Source: Caecitellus pseudoparvulus
Lineage: Eukaryota; Bigyra: Bicosoecida
DNA: 64,000 nucleotides
Direction: 5' to 3'
Assembly: GCA_965644315.1 (NCBI GenBank)
Contig: CBFFRQ010000056.1
Coordinates: 457,423-521,422, forward strand
In this document: piece by piece, positions 1-9,900 of the stretch
How positions within the stretch are numbered: the stretch's first letter is position 1
How the letters are laid out: each line of letters begins with the position of its first letter
Position numbers and translations under genes: made by a program
The notes under the pieces: model-generated
Seen by the model: only the letters and a program-made list of their open reading frames with translations
What the model was told of the DNA's origin: nothing
Database searches by the model: none

Positions 1-2
1 CG

Positions 3-3000
3 CTGTCCGACTCCGTGGAGCGCGTGGAGGTGCCGCCGCCCGCCATCCTCAAGCCCACGCCCCTGTGGACGGGCAAGCAAGTCACCACCATGCTGCTGCG
101 CCCCAACGCAGCAGAGGCCCTCACGCCCACCCTGGAAGTGAAGGCGTGTGGGTACGCCGGCAAGAAGGCCGACGGCAGTCAGTGGGGCATCATGTGCCCT
201 GAGGACGGCTACGTCGTGGTGCGCCACGGCGAACACCTAGCCGGAACACTGGACAAGAAGTCCCTCGGCGGCTCCAAGAACGGCCTCATCTACATCCTGT
301 ACAACGACTTTTCCCGCGACGCCGCGGCGCGGTTCATGAAACGCATGACACGCATGCTGGTGCGTTGGCTGTCGAACTGGGGCTTCTCCATCGGCATCCA
401 GGACGTGCTGGCGTCGCAGCACGTGCTGCGGGAGACCACCTCGCTCATCCAGGGCGCCTACGTGGAGAGTGACGAACTCATCGCGCAGTACCGGCAGGGC
501 ACGCTGCCGCTGCAACCCGGCTGTGACCTGCTGCAGTCCCTGGAGGCCAGCATGAACGGCCTGCTGGGGCGGGTGCGCGACAAGGCGGGGCAGATGTGCA
601 TGGCAGAGCTGCCCTTCCACAACACGCCCCGCGCTATGGCGGACTGCGGCTCCAAGGGTGGCTCTGTGAACATCTGCCAGATGATGGCGTGCCTGGGGCA
701 GCAGAACGTGTCGGGGGGGCGCATTCCGGAGGGCTTCGTGAACCGCACCCTACCCATCTACGAGCCAGGGTCCAAGGACCCCCCCGCCAAGGGCTTCGTC
801 ATGGCCTCCTTCACCACCGGCCTGAACGCCGCTGAGTTCTTCTTCCACACCATGGGCGGACGAGAGGGGCTGGTGGACACCGCCGTGAAAACCGCCAACA
901 CCGGCTACATGCAGCGCAAGCTGGTCAAGGCGCTGGAGGACCTGTCTGTGCGGTACGACGGCACGGTGCGCACCAGCACAGGGCAGGTGGTGCAGTTCGT
1001 GTACGGCGACGACAACCTGAACCCCGCCCACATGGCCCGCGACGGGTCCCCCGCGGACTGGGACCGCCTCATGGCGGCTGCCGTCGCTGACATCCGCTGC
1101 CAGGGGGGCGGGCACGCCGGTGTGCCGTTGACCGGGGACCAGCTGCGCACCATGGCGCAGCGCCTGCCACGGCACCCCGCCCTGGCCAAGCTGCTGCCTG
1201 TGGCGGCAGGGGATGCGGCGCCGACGGCGGCGGGGGTGCCCCAGCCCCGGAGCAAGTTCCTGGAACTTGCTTCGGGCTGGCTCCTCCGCCTGGCGGAGGC
1301 CGCCGACGCCCAGGTGGCGCGGGTCACCGCCACAGCGGGGGGGCGGCCGGATGTCGTGGAAGCACTGCTGGACAGCACCGCCCACGTGACCTTCCGCACC
1401 GTGAACAAAGTGCTGTCCACGGCCCTGCGCAAGTTCCGCGACGCGCTCATCGAGCCGGGGGAGGGCGTCGGCGCCGTGGCGGCGTCCTCCCTGGGCGAGC
1501 CCGCCACCCAGATGACGCTGAAAACCTTCCACTTCGCGGGTGTCGCCAGCATGAACGTGACACTGGGCGTGCCGCGCCTGCTGGAGATCATGAACGCCAG
1601 CAAGGTCATCTCCACGCCCATCATCGAGGCGCCCCTCGTCTCGGACAACTCCGAGGTGGCTGCGCGCATGGTCAAGGCACGGCTGGAAAAGACCACCCTG
1701 GGCGAGATCGCGTCCAGCATCGCTGAGGTGTACTCGCCCTCGGGCGCCTTCGTGCGGGTGGAGCTGGACCTCACCACCATCCACCGCCTGCGCATGGCCA
1801 TCGACTCCTCCACCGTCGCGGCAGCTATCATGGCCCACAAACCCCTCAAACTCAAGGACGTGCATGTGTCCGTGCAGGGCCCCGAGCTGCTACTGGTGCG
1901 CCCCCCCACAGAGGGGTACAAGTTGAAAGGCGCCCAGTTCAAGGCGGCTGCCGACGCCATGGACACCCGGGCGGCGGTGTACTTCGCCCTGCAGCGGCTG
2001 AAGCGGGACCTGCCGCGAGTTATCATCGCAGGCATCCCCACCGTCGTGCGAGCCGTCATCTCACGGGGGGAGGTGGAGGGCGACCCTGACTACAAGCTGG
2101 CCGTGGAGGGCACAGGGTTGCTGGAGGTGATGGGCACGCCCGGCATCCGCGGCACCGCCACCAAGTCCAACCACGTCGTGGAGGTGCAGGGCGTGCTGGG
2201 CATCGAGGCGGCCCGCACGCTGATCATGGACGAGATGAACAAGACGTACAGCAACTACGGCATCGAGATCGACCGCCGGCACCTCATGCTGCTGGCAGAC
2301 GTCATGACGTACCGCGGGGAGGTGCTGTCTGTGAACCGCTTCGGCATCTCCAAGATGAAGGACTCTGTCCTCATGCTGGCGTCCTTCGAGCAGACCAACG
2401 ACCACTTGTTCCACGCCGCGGCGCACTCCAAGGTGGACTCCGTCGAGGGCGTGTCCGAGTGCATCATTACGGGGCAGCCCATGAGCATCGGCACAGGCTG
2501 CTTCGACCTGCTGCAGGAGACGCCCGATGCCGCCGCGCCCCCCGCAGAGGCCCTGCCCTCCGCATCCGTGGCAGGGGCCCCCTCCATGCTGGCGCAGGGG
2601 GGGGGTCCTCCCCACACAGGCGCTGCCAGTGGCGCTGCCAGTGGCGCGGCGGGTGCTGGTGGGCCGGTGTCGTCATCCCCCCTCGCACAGTTCATGCAGC
2701 CCCCCCCCGGGGCCAGGGCCACGGGGGGCCAAGGGCGCTCCACGGACCCGGCCCCCTCCGTGGCCTTTGCAGAGGGGTGCAAGGGCGCTCCGGAGGAGGA
2801 GTGGGTGCAGGGGGGTGCCGCCTTCCGCCCACCGCCGCCCCTGCTGACACAGCTGTCAGGCGGCGCAGGCAGCCTGCCCCCCCCCCTGTGGGAGGTGCCG
2901 CCCCCCCTCACGCTGCAGGCGCCCGGTGGCGGCGGCAGGGCGCACCACCCCCGCAGTGCCTCAGACGCCTCCTCAGTCACCAGCCGCCGCAGCCGGCAGA

Positions 3001-3098
3001 GCAGTACATCCAGCTTTTCACCCCTGCCCCAACAAGCTGCCCGGCAAGCATCCACAGGCAAGGAGGGCAGGCGCAAGCGCACCCGCAAGGCGCGGTGA
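3..3098 (+). CDS. RPC1: RNA polymerase III largest subunit (RPC1/POLR3A), 5' end missing
   Basis: This is the catalytic large subunit of RNA polymerase III, which makes 5S rRNA and tRNAs in the nucleus. The frame is open from the first bases, so the N-terminal clamp and the Mg-binding NADFDGD loop lie outside the window. Visible parts are the funnel and bridge-helix region (GREGLVDTAVKTANTGYMQ near 860-920), the trigger loop with TQMTLKTFHFAG near 1510, the Pol III-type stretch ASMNVTLGVPR, and the C-terminal cleft block ending in MSIGTGCFDLL near 2485. Pol III rather than Pol I or II is indicated by the near-verbatim match of the trigger loop and its downstream segment to the POLR3A family. 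The block before the trigger loop reads ASSLGEP where the family has AQSIGEP. About 195 residues rich in Pro, Gly, Ala and Ser follow the usual end of the protein and finish in a basic tail. No intron is seen. Confidence 0.95.
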   Translation: MSDSVERVEVPPPAILKPTPLWTGKQVTTMLLRPNAAEALTPTLEVKACGYAGKKADGSQWGIMCPEDGYVVVRHGEHLAGTLDKKSLGGSKNGLIYILYNDFSRDAAARFMKRMTRMLVRWLSNWGFSIGIQDVLASQHVLRETTSLIQGAYVESDELIAQYRQGTLPLQPGCDLLQSLEASMNGLLGRVRDKAGQMCMAELPFHNTPRAMADCGSKGGSVNICQMMACLGQQNVSGGRIPEGFVNRTLPIYEPGSKDPPAKGFVMASFTTGLNAAEFFFHTMGGREGLVDTAVKTANTGYMQRKLVKALEDLSVRYDGTVRTSTGQVVQFVYGDDNLNPAHMARDGSPADWDRLMAAAVADIRCQGGGHAGVPLTGDQLRTMAQRLPRHPALAKLLPVAAGDAAPTAAGVPQPRSKFLELASGWLLRLAEAADAQVARVTATAGGRPDVVEALLDSTAHVTFRTVNKVLSTALRKFRDALIEPGEGVGAVAASSLGEPATQMTLKTFHFAGVASMNVTLGVPRLLEIMNASKVISTPIIEAPLVSDNSEVAARMVKARLEKTTLGEIASSIAEVYSPSGAFVRVELDLTTIHRLRMAIDSSTVAAAIMAHKPLKLKDVHVSVQGPELLLVRPPTEGYKLKGAQFKAAADAMDTRAAVYFALQRLKRDLPRVIIAGIPTVVRAVISRGEVEGDPDYKLAVEGTGLLEVMGTPGIRGTATKSNHVVEVQGVLGIEAARTLIMDEMNKTYSNYGIEIDRRHLMLLADVMTYRGEVLSVNRFGISKMKDSVLMLASFEQTNDHLFHAAAHSKVDSVEGVSECIITGQPMSIGTGCFDLLQETPDAAAPPAEALPSASVAGAPSMLAQGGGPPHTGAASGAASGAAGAGGPVSSSPLAQFMQPPPGARATGGQGRSTDPAPSVAFAEGCKGAPEEEWVQGGAAFRPPPPLLTQLSGGAGSLPPPLWEVPPPLTLQAPGGGGRAHHPRSASDASSVTSRRSRQSSTSSFSPLPQQAARQASTGKEGRRKRTRKAR

Positions 3099-3264
3099 AG
3101 CATGGCGGACCACACACGCCGCCTCGCCCACAATACAACGCACGATCAGTGATTTCTACGTGTTTTCCCTGCATTGCGCTGGCCGCACGTGTGCGAGCAC
3201 GCCTCTACTTCGCGGCCCAGGAGCGGTGGCACAAGTGCTTGAGGGGCCTCAAAATCCGCACGTC

Positions 3265-4761
3265 ATGGCAGCTGCTGCGCCAGCCGCCAGCGCTGGCACC
3301 CAGTACAAATTCATGCCGCTAGGGGCTGGACAGGAGATCGGACGGTCCTGCTTACTGCTGCAGATGGCAGGCCTGAACATCATGTTCGACTGTGGCGTGC
3401 ACATGGCGCAGACTGGACCAGAGCGCTTTCCCGACTGGTCCCGCATCGCAGCCTTTGCCGGGGCAAGCACCGGCGACGAGCCAGTGCAGCCGTCAGAAGC
3501 TGTGCGCTGCCTAGATGCTGTGCTGGTGTCCCACTGCCACCTGGACCACGTCGCAGCGCTGCCTGTGCTCACGGAGCAGCTGGGGTACACGGGGCCGGTG
3601 GTGATGACACCCCCCACAGCGGCACTTGCACCCCACTTGGTGGTGGACTACCACAGCATGGTGCGCGGCAAGCGCCGTCGAGCAGGCAGTGGGACCCCCG
3701 CGTCACCCCCCGGCTCCCTCTCGGCCGAGGCGGTGAAGGCCTGCTTCGCCAAGGCCCAGCATGTGCGTGTGGGCGAGCCGCTCAACCTGCACTTCCCGGC
3801 GACTGACAGCCGCCCAGCTCGGGACTTGACCGTGACGGCCTTCCACGCGGGGCATGTGCTTGGGGCAGTCATGCTGCTGGCGCAGTGTGCTGGGCACTCG
3901 GCGCTGTACACGGGGGACTTCAACTGCACACCGGAATGGCACCTGCCCGCGCTGGCCCTGCCCGCTGACCTGGCCCCGGACATCATGATCTCAGAGAGCA
4001 CCCTGGGTGTCACATCCAGACACGCGACGGGAAAACAAGACACAGACATGCTGCAAGTGGTCCGCGCCTCCCTGGCCCGGGGGGGGCGCGTGCTCGTCCC
4101 CGTGCACGCAGTGGGGCGCGCGCAGGAAATCTTGCTGCAGGTCGCAGCGGACTTGCGGGAGGCCACGGCGCCCCCCGCCTCCCTCCTCCTCGTGCAGGGC
4201 CTGGCTGTGACAGCTCTTGAACAGTACGCAGCTTTCGCAGACTGGTGCAGTCCTGAGGTGCGCTCGCTGCTGCCGGCAGGGGCGAAGGAGTGGACCAGCC
4301 TGGCAACCATCGTGTCGCTGCAGGAGGCGCTGGAAGCTCCTGGCCCCAGCGTCATCTTTGCTGGACCGGGGAGCCTTGGAGGGGGGGCCTCCCAGGCACT
4401 CCTGCGCAGCATCCTGCCAGACCCCGCGTCCCTCGTGGTGCTGCCATCGTTCTGCATGCCAGGCACAGTGGGGCAGCGGCTCTCCGCAGGCCAGCGCCGG
4501 ATCACCCTCGCAGGCAAGGCAGAAACAGTGCAGTGCGCCGTGCACAGCATGTCATACTCTGCACATGTGGATGGGGCTGGCATACTGCACACCATTCAGG
4601 CGGCGGCGCCTCGTGCTGTGCTGCTGGTGCACGGCGAGCCCGGGAAAATGGCTGTTCTGCACACCATTCTGGCGAAACACATGAACATCCCATCGGCCAT
4701 GCCGGAAAATTTTGAAGTGCTGGACCTTGCATTCGATCCCAAGCCACAGAAATGCAAGTAG
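3265..4761 (+). CDS. INTS11: Integrator complex subunit 11, RNA endonuclease (MBL/beta-CASP)
   Basis: A 498-residue metallo-beta-lactamase/beta-CASP nuclease, the cutting subunit of Integrator, which cleaves nascent snRNA and other short Pol II transcripts. The ATG at 3265 puts the conserved PLGAGQEIGRSC block at residues 18-29, as expected for the family. The zinc motif HCHLDH is at residues 90-95. Later motifs are HAGHVLGAV, YTGDFN, the beta-CASP segments ISEST and GGRVLVPVHAVGRAQE, and the C-terminal SYSAHVD and LLVHGE. The PLGAGQ..GRSC..LDCG(M/V)HM pattern favours INTS11 over CPSF73. Human INTS11 is about 600 residues; this one stops soon after the nuclease core, so the C-terminal INTS9-binding part is short or absent. 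It starts 166 bp after RPC1 on the same strand and has no introns. Confidence 0.9.
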   Translation: MAAAAPAASAGTQYKFMPLGAGQEIGRSCLLLQMAGLNIMFDCGVHMAQTGPERFPDWSRIAAFAGASTGDEPVQPSEAVRCLDAVLVSHCHLDHVAALPVLTEQLGYTGPVVMTPPTAALAPHLVVDYHSMVRGKRRRAGSGTPASPPGSLSAEAVKACFAKAQHVRVGEPLNLHFPATDSRPARDLTVTAFHAGHVLGAVMLLAQCAGHSALYTGDFNCTPEWHLPALALPADLAPDIMISESTLGVTSRHATGKQDTDMLQVVRASLARGGRVLVPVHAVGRAQEILLQVAADLREATAPPASLLLVQGLAVTALEQYAAFADWCSPEVRSLLPAGAKEWTSLATIVSLQEALEAPGPSVIFAGPGSLGGGASQALLRSILPDPASLVVLPSFCMPGTVGQRLSAGQRRITLAGKAETVQCAVHSMSYSAHVDGAGILHTIQAAAPRAVLLVHGEPGKMAVLHTILAKHMNIPSAMPENFEVLDLAFDPKPQKCK

Positions 4762-4866
4762 CTGCTCTTCCATCTGCGCACAGTGCCTTGCGTGCTCGCC
4801 CACTGCGTTGGTTCAGCAAACAAGCCACTAGCTTGAGCGTATATACTGTGCTGGCACCTCCCTTTT

Positions 4867-4985
4867 CAGCAGCGGTCACATCGCCCAGGATATGCCCGGA
4901 TCCATTCCGCACCCGGAAGCCAAGCTGGGCCGAGCTCGGTTAGTACTGTGGTAGGGGACTACACGGGAATCCCGAGTACTGCTGA
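4867..4985 (+). rRNA. 5S ribosomal RNA gene
   Basis: A 119-nt segment with the 5S rRNA layout. The ends pair as helix I (CAGCAG at 4867-4872 with CTGCTG at 4979-4984). The internal promoter region is recognisable: a box A-like GAAGCCAAGCTGGG near 4916-4929, then GGTTAGTACTGTGGTAGGGGAC (positions 4938-4959) matching the box C core. The GGGAAT...GAGTACTGCT 3' end is also typical. A T-run follows directly, as expected for Pol III. It is a single copy here, lying between INTS11 and the flavohemoglobin gene. The sequence shows the fold and conserved blocks; expression is inferred. Confidence 0.9.
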
Positions 4986-4993
4986 TTCTTTTT
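4986..4993 (+). terminator. Pol III T-run terminator of the 5S gene
   Basis: The sequence TTCTTTTT follows directly after the helix I 3' strand of the 5S gene. A run of four or more T on the sense strand is the standard Pol III stop. Confidence 0.75.
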
Positions 4994-5601
4994 CGCCCCT
5001 CGTTTTTCCGCATGCGGGTACTCGCAGCAATCGCTGCAGAATGTCGTGATGCAGAGCAGACATCACCGTGCAGCAATGACAGAGTGCTGCCACATCCAAC
5101 TCTTCATACGTTTCCTTCCGAACCCCCAACTTTCCTTTGCACTTCTTCTTCACGAAGCCACGCACAGTGAGTACACAGAGCACCGCACGCTGCTTTGCGT
5201 CGGCAACTCGACGCCGCGGCCTTGTGGCCTTCGGCCTTGTGCCTGCACCGCGGGAGTGCCTGCAGCGCATCTAGCTATGCCTCGCAAAGCATGACATCAT
5301 ATTGCCTCATAATCGTTGTTCTTTGCCCTGTTTAGTGCGCCTGCCGCGTGTGTGGGTGCTCGGGGCGCAGTTGATGCGCGCTGGGATGGCCACATCAACC
5401 ACCACGCCAACGTGCCCGAGGCTGCCACAGCGCCTTGGCGCCGCGGCAAGCCCACTATGTGCATACAAACCGAGTTTGCGTCCAACTTTCATTCAGTTGC
5501 TTTTGCCCTACGCGCCCTGTGCTCCCTGTGCGCCGCGTAGTACGGCACATCACTCACGCTCACCACTTCCCGCTCCTCCGCAGATCACCACCGCATCAGC
5601 C
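4994..5601. other. Intergenic region upstream of flavohemoglobin
   Basis: About 600 bp with no convincing gene. The last bases before the flavohemoglobin ATG contain a pyrimidine tract ending CTCCGCAG near 5575-5583, which could be the acceptor of a 5'-UTR intron. A GC-rich hairpin-like stretch lies near 5208-5240. I see no tRNA or snRNA pattern here. Confidence 0.4.
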
Positions 5602-6741
5602 ATGGCCATGTCCCAATCCACCATCGACATCGTCAAGAAGACGGCCCCTGCCGTGGCCCCCCACGCCAAGACCATCGTGACGAACTTCTACAAGAAGATG
5701 CTGGGCAGCCACCCTGAGCTGTTCCAGTTCTTCAACAAGTCTCACCAGAGCTCCGGCCGCCAGGCATCTGCCCTCACCGACGCCGTCCTGGCGTACGCCA
5801 CCAACATCGACAACCTGGGCGTGCTGGGGCCTGCCGTCGGCATCATGGCCACCAAGCACTGCGCCCTGCAGGTGCAGCCCGAGCACTACCAGATCGTGCA
5901 CGACAACCTCATGGCCAGCATCGCCGAGGTGCTGGGACCCGACGTCGCCACCGCAGAGGTCGCCGGCGGCTGGAGCGAAGCCGTCATGTTCCTCGCCCAA
6001 ATCCTCATCGACGCCGAAGCGGAGCTGTACACGGCAGCTGCTGAACGCCAAGGCGGGTGGCGCGGGTGGCGCGATTTCGTCCTTGACTCCAAGACGGAGC
6101 ACGGCAAGGACATCGCCACCTTCACCTTCAAGGCTGCCGACGGCTACACCGGCGGCTTCGACTTCACCCCCGGCCAGTACATGTCCCTGAACCTGCACAT
6201 GAAGGATGCCGAGGGCGACGCCATCTCCCCCCGCCACTACACCATCACCTCTTCCCCCGGTGACTCCACGCTCTCCTGCACAGTGAAGCGCATCCCCGGC
6301 GGCGTCGTCTCCAACGCACTGCACGACATGCCCCTCGGCACGACTGTGGGTATGTCTCCTCCCTTTGGCGTGTTCACCGCCCCCGAAGCCGCTGAGAAGA
6401 CAGTGCTGCTCAGCGCTGGCGTCGGCGTCACGCCCATGTATGCCTTCCAGAAGCAGCTGGGGGACAAGGTCACCCACGCCGTGCACGTGGACAACAAGGC
6501 TGAGGACAACCCCTTCCACCAGTACTTCTCCGACTCCTGCCCCTCCTACTCCGTTGTGGAGACCGGGGACGGCATGGCAGACATCCCGGCAGTTGTGGCT
6601 GCCATGGCGGAGGCCACCCCGCTGCAGGGCGCAGACGTCCTGCTCTGCGGACCTGCCGACTTCATGCACGTCGCAAACGAGGAGTTGACCAAGGCTGGCG
6701 CCAAGGTGTCCTACGAGAACTTCGGACCCCGCTCAAAGTGA
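5602..6741 (+). CDS. Flavohemoglobin (nitric oxide dioxygenase)
   Basis: A 379-residue fusion of a globin with a ferredoxin-reductase module. It oxidises NO to nitrate using O2 and NAD(P)H in the cytosol. Globin residues match the bacterial Hmp numbering: Tyr30 (B10), Gln54 (E7) and the proximal His86 (F8). The FAD domain shows RHYTITS (RxYS-like) and the NAD domain shows LSAGVGVTPM; the end has LLCGPADFM and YENFGP. The start was chosen at the ATG of MAMSQST, which gives the normal globin N-terminus. The gene has no introns and strongly C-ending codons, suggesting high expression. Base composition matches its neighbours, so recent transfer is not evident. Confidence 0.93.
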   Translation: MAMSQSTIDIVKKTAPAVAPHAKTIVTNFYKKMLGSHPELFQFFNKSHQSSGRQASALTDAVLAYATNIDNLGVLGPAVGIMATKHCALQVQPEHYQIVHDNLMASIAEVLGPDVATAEVAGGWSEAVMFLAQILIDAEAELYTAAAERQGGWRGWRDFVLDSKTEHGKDIATFTFKAADGYTGGFDFTPGQYMSLNLHMKDAEGDAISPRHYTITSSPGDSTLSCTVKRIPGGVVSNALHDMPLGTTVGMSPPFGVFTAPEAAEKTVLLSAGVGVTPMYAFQKQLGDKVTHAVHVDNKAEDNPFHQYFSDSCPSYSVVETGDGMADIPAVVAAMAEATPLQGADVLLCGPADFMHVANEELTKAGAKVSYENFGPRSK

Positions 6742-6952
6742 GCGCTCGTCGTTGCGTTGGCTGGCTAGGCCAGCTCTGCAGCCGGCGGGGGGGGGCTGCA
6801 GTCGCTGCGCGCGTGCTGTAAATTCCACCAATTCATGGGTGTTACAACACTTCCCCGTTTTCGTGCACCTTGTGTGCTCTCCGATTCTGCGTCGTTCGGT
6901 CCAGCCACGCGGCGCCGCTCCGCGCTCACGTCGCCGCGACCACGGGAAAGAC

Positions 6953-9900
6953 ATGGCCCATCACTCCGTGGCCAGCACCAACACCAGCTCCCTGCTGTCA
7001 AGTGACGATGACGCTGCGCTAGATGACATGCAGCGACGCATAGCCGAGGCTCTTGCAGCCGTGGCTGCCCCTGCGCCGCCCTACGCGGAGCAAGCACCAG
7101 CACCAACGCAAGCCACACCAACACCAGCGCCAGCGCCAGCCGCCACGGAGGACACCTCCCCCAGGCAGGAGCAAGGTGCACCGTCCACACCACCAAAAGA
7201 GGAGCTTCAGTCGTTCCATGCTGAACCTGCCCCTGCTGCCTCGACTGCGGACGCTCCGGCAGCAGCAGCGCCTGCGCCGACCACACCAAGCCCTCCGGCA
7301 TCGCAAGAGAACAAGCCAGCCACGCACCGTCACCGGAGCTGCAGCTGGGTGGATGACGATGACACAACGATTGACAGCGACTCGCTCTCACAGCCCGGAC
7401 ATGAGCCGGCCGAGCCCTCTGCCCCTGACGTACCTGCAGCTGCATCGCACACCCAGATCCCCGCAGCCCGCCAAGGCTCACCGGGGCATGGGTTCACCAC
7501 AGCTGCGTCAGCCAGCCCTGCATCTCTGGGCGGCAGTAGCAGCGGTGTGGGTGGGGCTGGGGAGCAGGGTGCTGCGTCGGCCAGCCCTGCATCACTGGGC
7601 GGCAGCAGTGCAGGCGGGGCTGGGGAGCAGGGTGCTGCGTCGGCCAGCCCTGCATCTCTGGGCGGCAGTAGCAGCGGTGTGGGTGGGGCTGGGGAGCAGG
7701 GTGCTGCGTCAGCCAGCCCTGCATCTCTGGGCGGCAGCAGCAGCGGTGTGGGTGGGGCTGGGGAGCAGGGTGCTGCGTCAGCCAGCCCTGCATCTCTGGG
7801 TGGCAGTAGCAGCGGTGTGGGTGGGGCTGGGGAGCAGGGTGCTGCGTCAGCCAGCCCTGCATCTCTGGGTGGCAGTAGCAGCGGTGTGGGTGGGGCTGGG
7901 GAGCAGGGTGCTGCGTCAGCCAGCCCTGCATCTCTGGGTGGCAGCAGCAGCGGTGTGGGTGGGGCTGGGGAGCAGGGTGCTGCGTCAGCCAGCCCTGCAT
8001 CTCTGGGTGGCAGCAGCAGCGGTGTGGGTGGGGCTGGGGAGCAGGGTGCTGCGTCAGCCAGCCCTGCATCTCTGGGCGGCAGCAGCAGCGGTGTGGGTGG
8101 GGCTGGGGAGCAGGGTGCTGCGTCGGCCAGCCCTGCATCTCTGGGCGGCAGCAGCAGCGGTGTGGGTGGGGCTGGGGAGCAGGGTGCTGCGTCGGCCAGC
8201 CCTGCATCACTGGGCGGCAGTAGCAGCGGTGTGGGTGGGGCTGGGGAGCAGGGTGCTGCGTCGGCCAGCCCTGCATCACTGGGCGGCAGCAGTGCAGGCG
8301 GGGCTGGGGAGCAGGGTGCTGCGTCGGCCAGCCCTGCATCTCTGGGCGGCAGTAGCAGCGGTGTGGGTGGGGCTGGGGAGCAGGGTGCTGCGTCGGCCAG
8401 CCCTGCATCTCTGGGCGGCAGCAGCAGCGGTGTGGGTGGGGCTGGGGAGCAGGGTGCTGCATCGGCCAGCCCTGCATCTCTGGGCGGCAGCAGCAGCAGA
8501 AGCGTGGGCAACGCCTCCATGATTGAACCTAGTTCCCAAGTTGCTCCTGCCACACGAGAACAGGAGCCCAGTGCATTCCCCTTCGCTGAACCTGTAGCAT
8601 CGCAGCCTGTCACACCAGCAGCCGGCGGCAGCACTGCGCAGTCCGCTTTCCCGCGTGCGGAACTGCCGCTTGAGCCCGGCGCAGGTGCGCAAGGCACGCC
8701 AGAAGCCGTGAAGAATGCCTCTACGCCCAGTCAGTCTCGTTTTCCGTCTGCATCGGGTGCCTTCGCCACGCCATCTGCTCGCCAGGGCGGCCGCCGAAGG
8801 AGGGTGCAGCGACGCGCACTGCCCGCCGCTCTGCAGCGCGCAGCTGCAAGCCAGCAAGCCACGCCATCTCGCCGAAGTGCCCCGAGAGGTTTCGGCAGCT
8901 CAACAAAACGATCGGAGCGGGGTGCAGGTGTGTCGCCGACGGCACTTCGGGCTCCCATTGGCGTTCCTGTGACCCCTGACGGAGTGGTGGCAAACGCAGC
9001 AGCCAGGGACCGCGAACGGCAGGCGCGCTTGGACACGCTGAAGGCCCAGCTGGAAGCCGAGGAAGCCGCAGACTTGACGTTCCGGCCGAAGATTTCGCCT
9101 TTCGCGCAGCGCTGGGCAAAATCCCGCGACGAAACGGACGTCGTGCAGCGTCTCTCGAAGCAGCCCAAGCGGGTGGTGAAGGGGTGTGGCGGCATTCCCG
9201 CAGCACAGGCCCCACTGCGCGGCAAGGCTGCCGAGGAAGCTGCAGAGCGCGAAGCGGAAGAAGCCCGCAACCGCATTGCAGCACATGCTCGGCAGTACAT
9301 GAAGAAGCATGCTGATTTGGCTGCGGAGCGCACTGCATTTGTCCGTGCTCATGGCGGTGTTGGCCCTGCGCTGTTTGCAGAGGCGCAGGTGCGGCAGCAA
9401 CGCCAGCGCCAGCGCGAAGCCGACGCTGATGCCAACGCAAAGGCTGCCTCGCTGCGCAGCACGCCGGGCGCCGCCACCCTGCGTGTTGTGCCCTGCTCAG
9501 TGCAAGGCAAGTCTGTGAAAACTGAGCCCTTGCCTCCCAGCACGGCAGGCTCAGTGGCCAGTTCGCTGTCGGCAGGCTCGGGGCCGTCCAGCCCCACCAC
9601 CATCTCTGCGCGGTACTTGCACCTTTCCTGCCCTCGCCAGCGCAGCGCCAAGGCCCTCACCCGCGCGCAAATCGAAGCAGCTGCGCGGCAGAGCAAGCTC
9701 TCCCCCTCCTCCAAAGCCGCCCGTGCCAAGAGCGTTGCCCGCCGGCAAGCGGAAGCCGTGCAGGCGGTGAAGCAGCGGCACCAAGCTGCCGCCTCCATGC
9801 GCGCCAAAGTGCCAGACATAGGTGCCGCGCCGCCCCCACTGCCCTTCACCGCCACTGGCCCACACTCCCTCACAGCCCAGTCCCAACCTCACAAGCAGGC

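Noticed and set aside
905-2059. Long minus-strand open frame opposite RPC1 (also 3648-4595, 5596-6669, 41811-43133, 42850-44964)
   Set aside because: These are antisense shadows of GC-rich coding regions. They show no family similarity, and the sense frames are clearly conserved proteins.
5602-6741. Flavohemoglobin as a recent bacterial transfer
   Set aside because: Flavohemoglobins are common in protists, and codon and base use match the neighbours. Older transfer cannot be judged without a tree.
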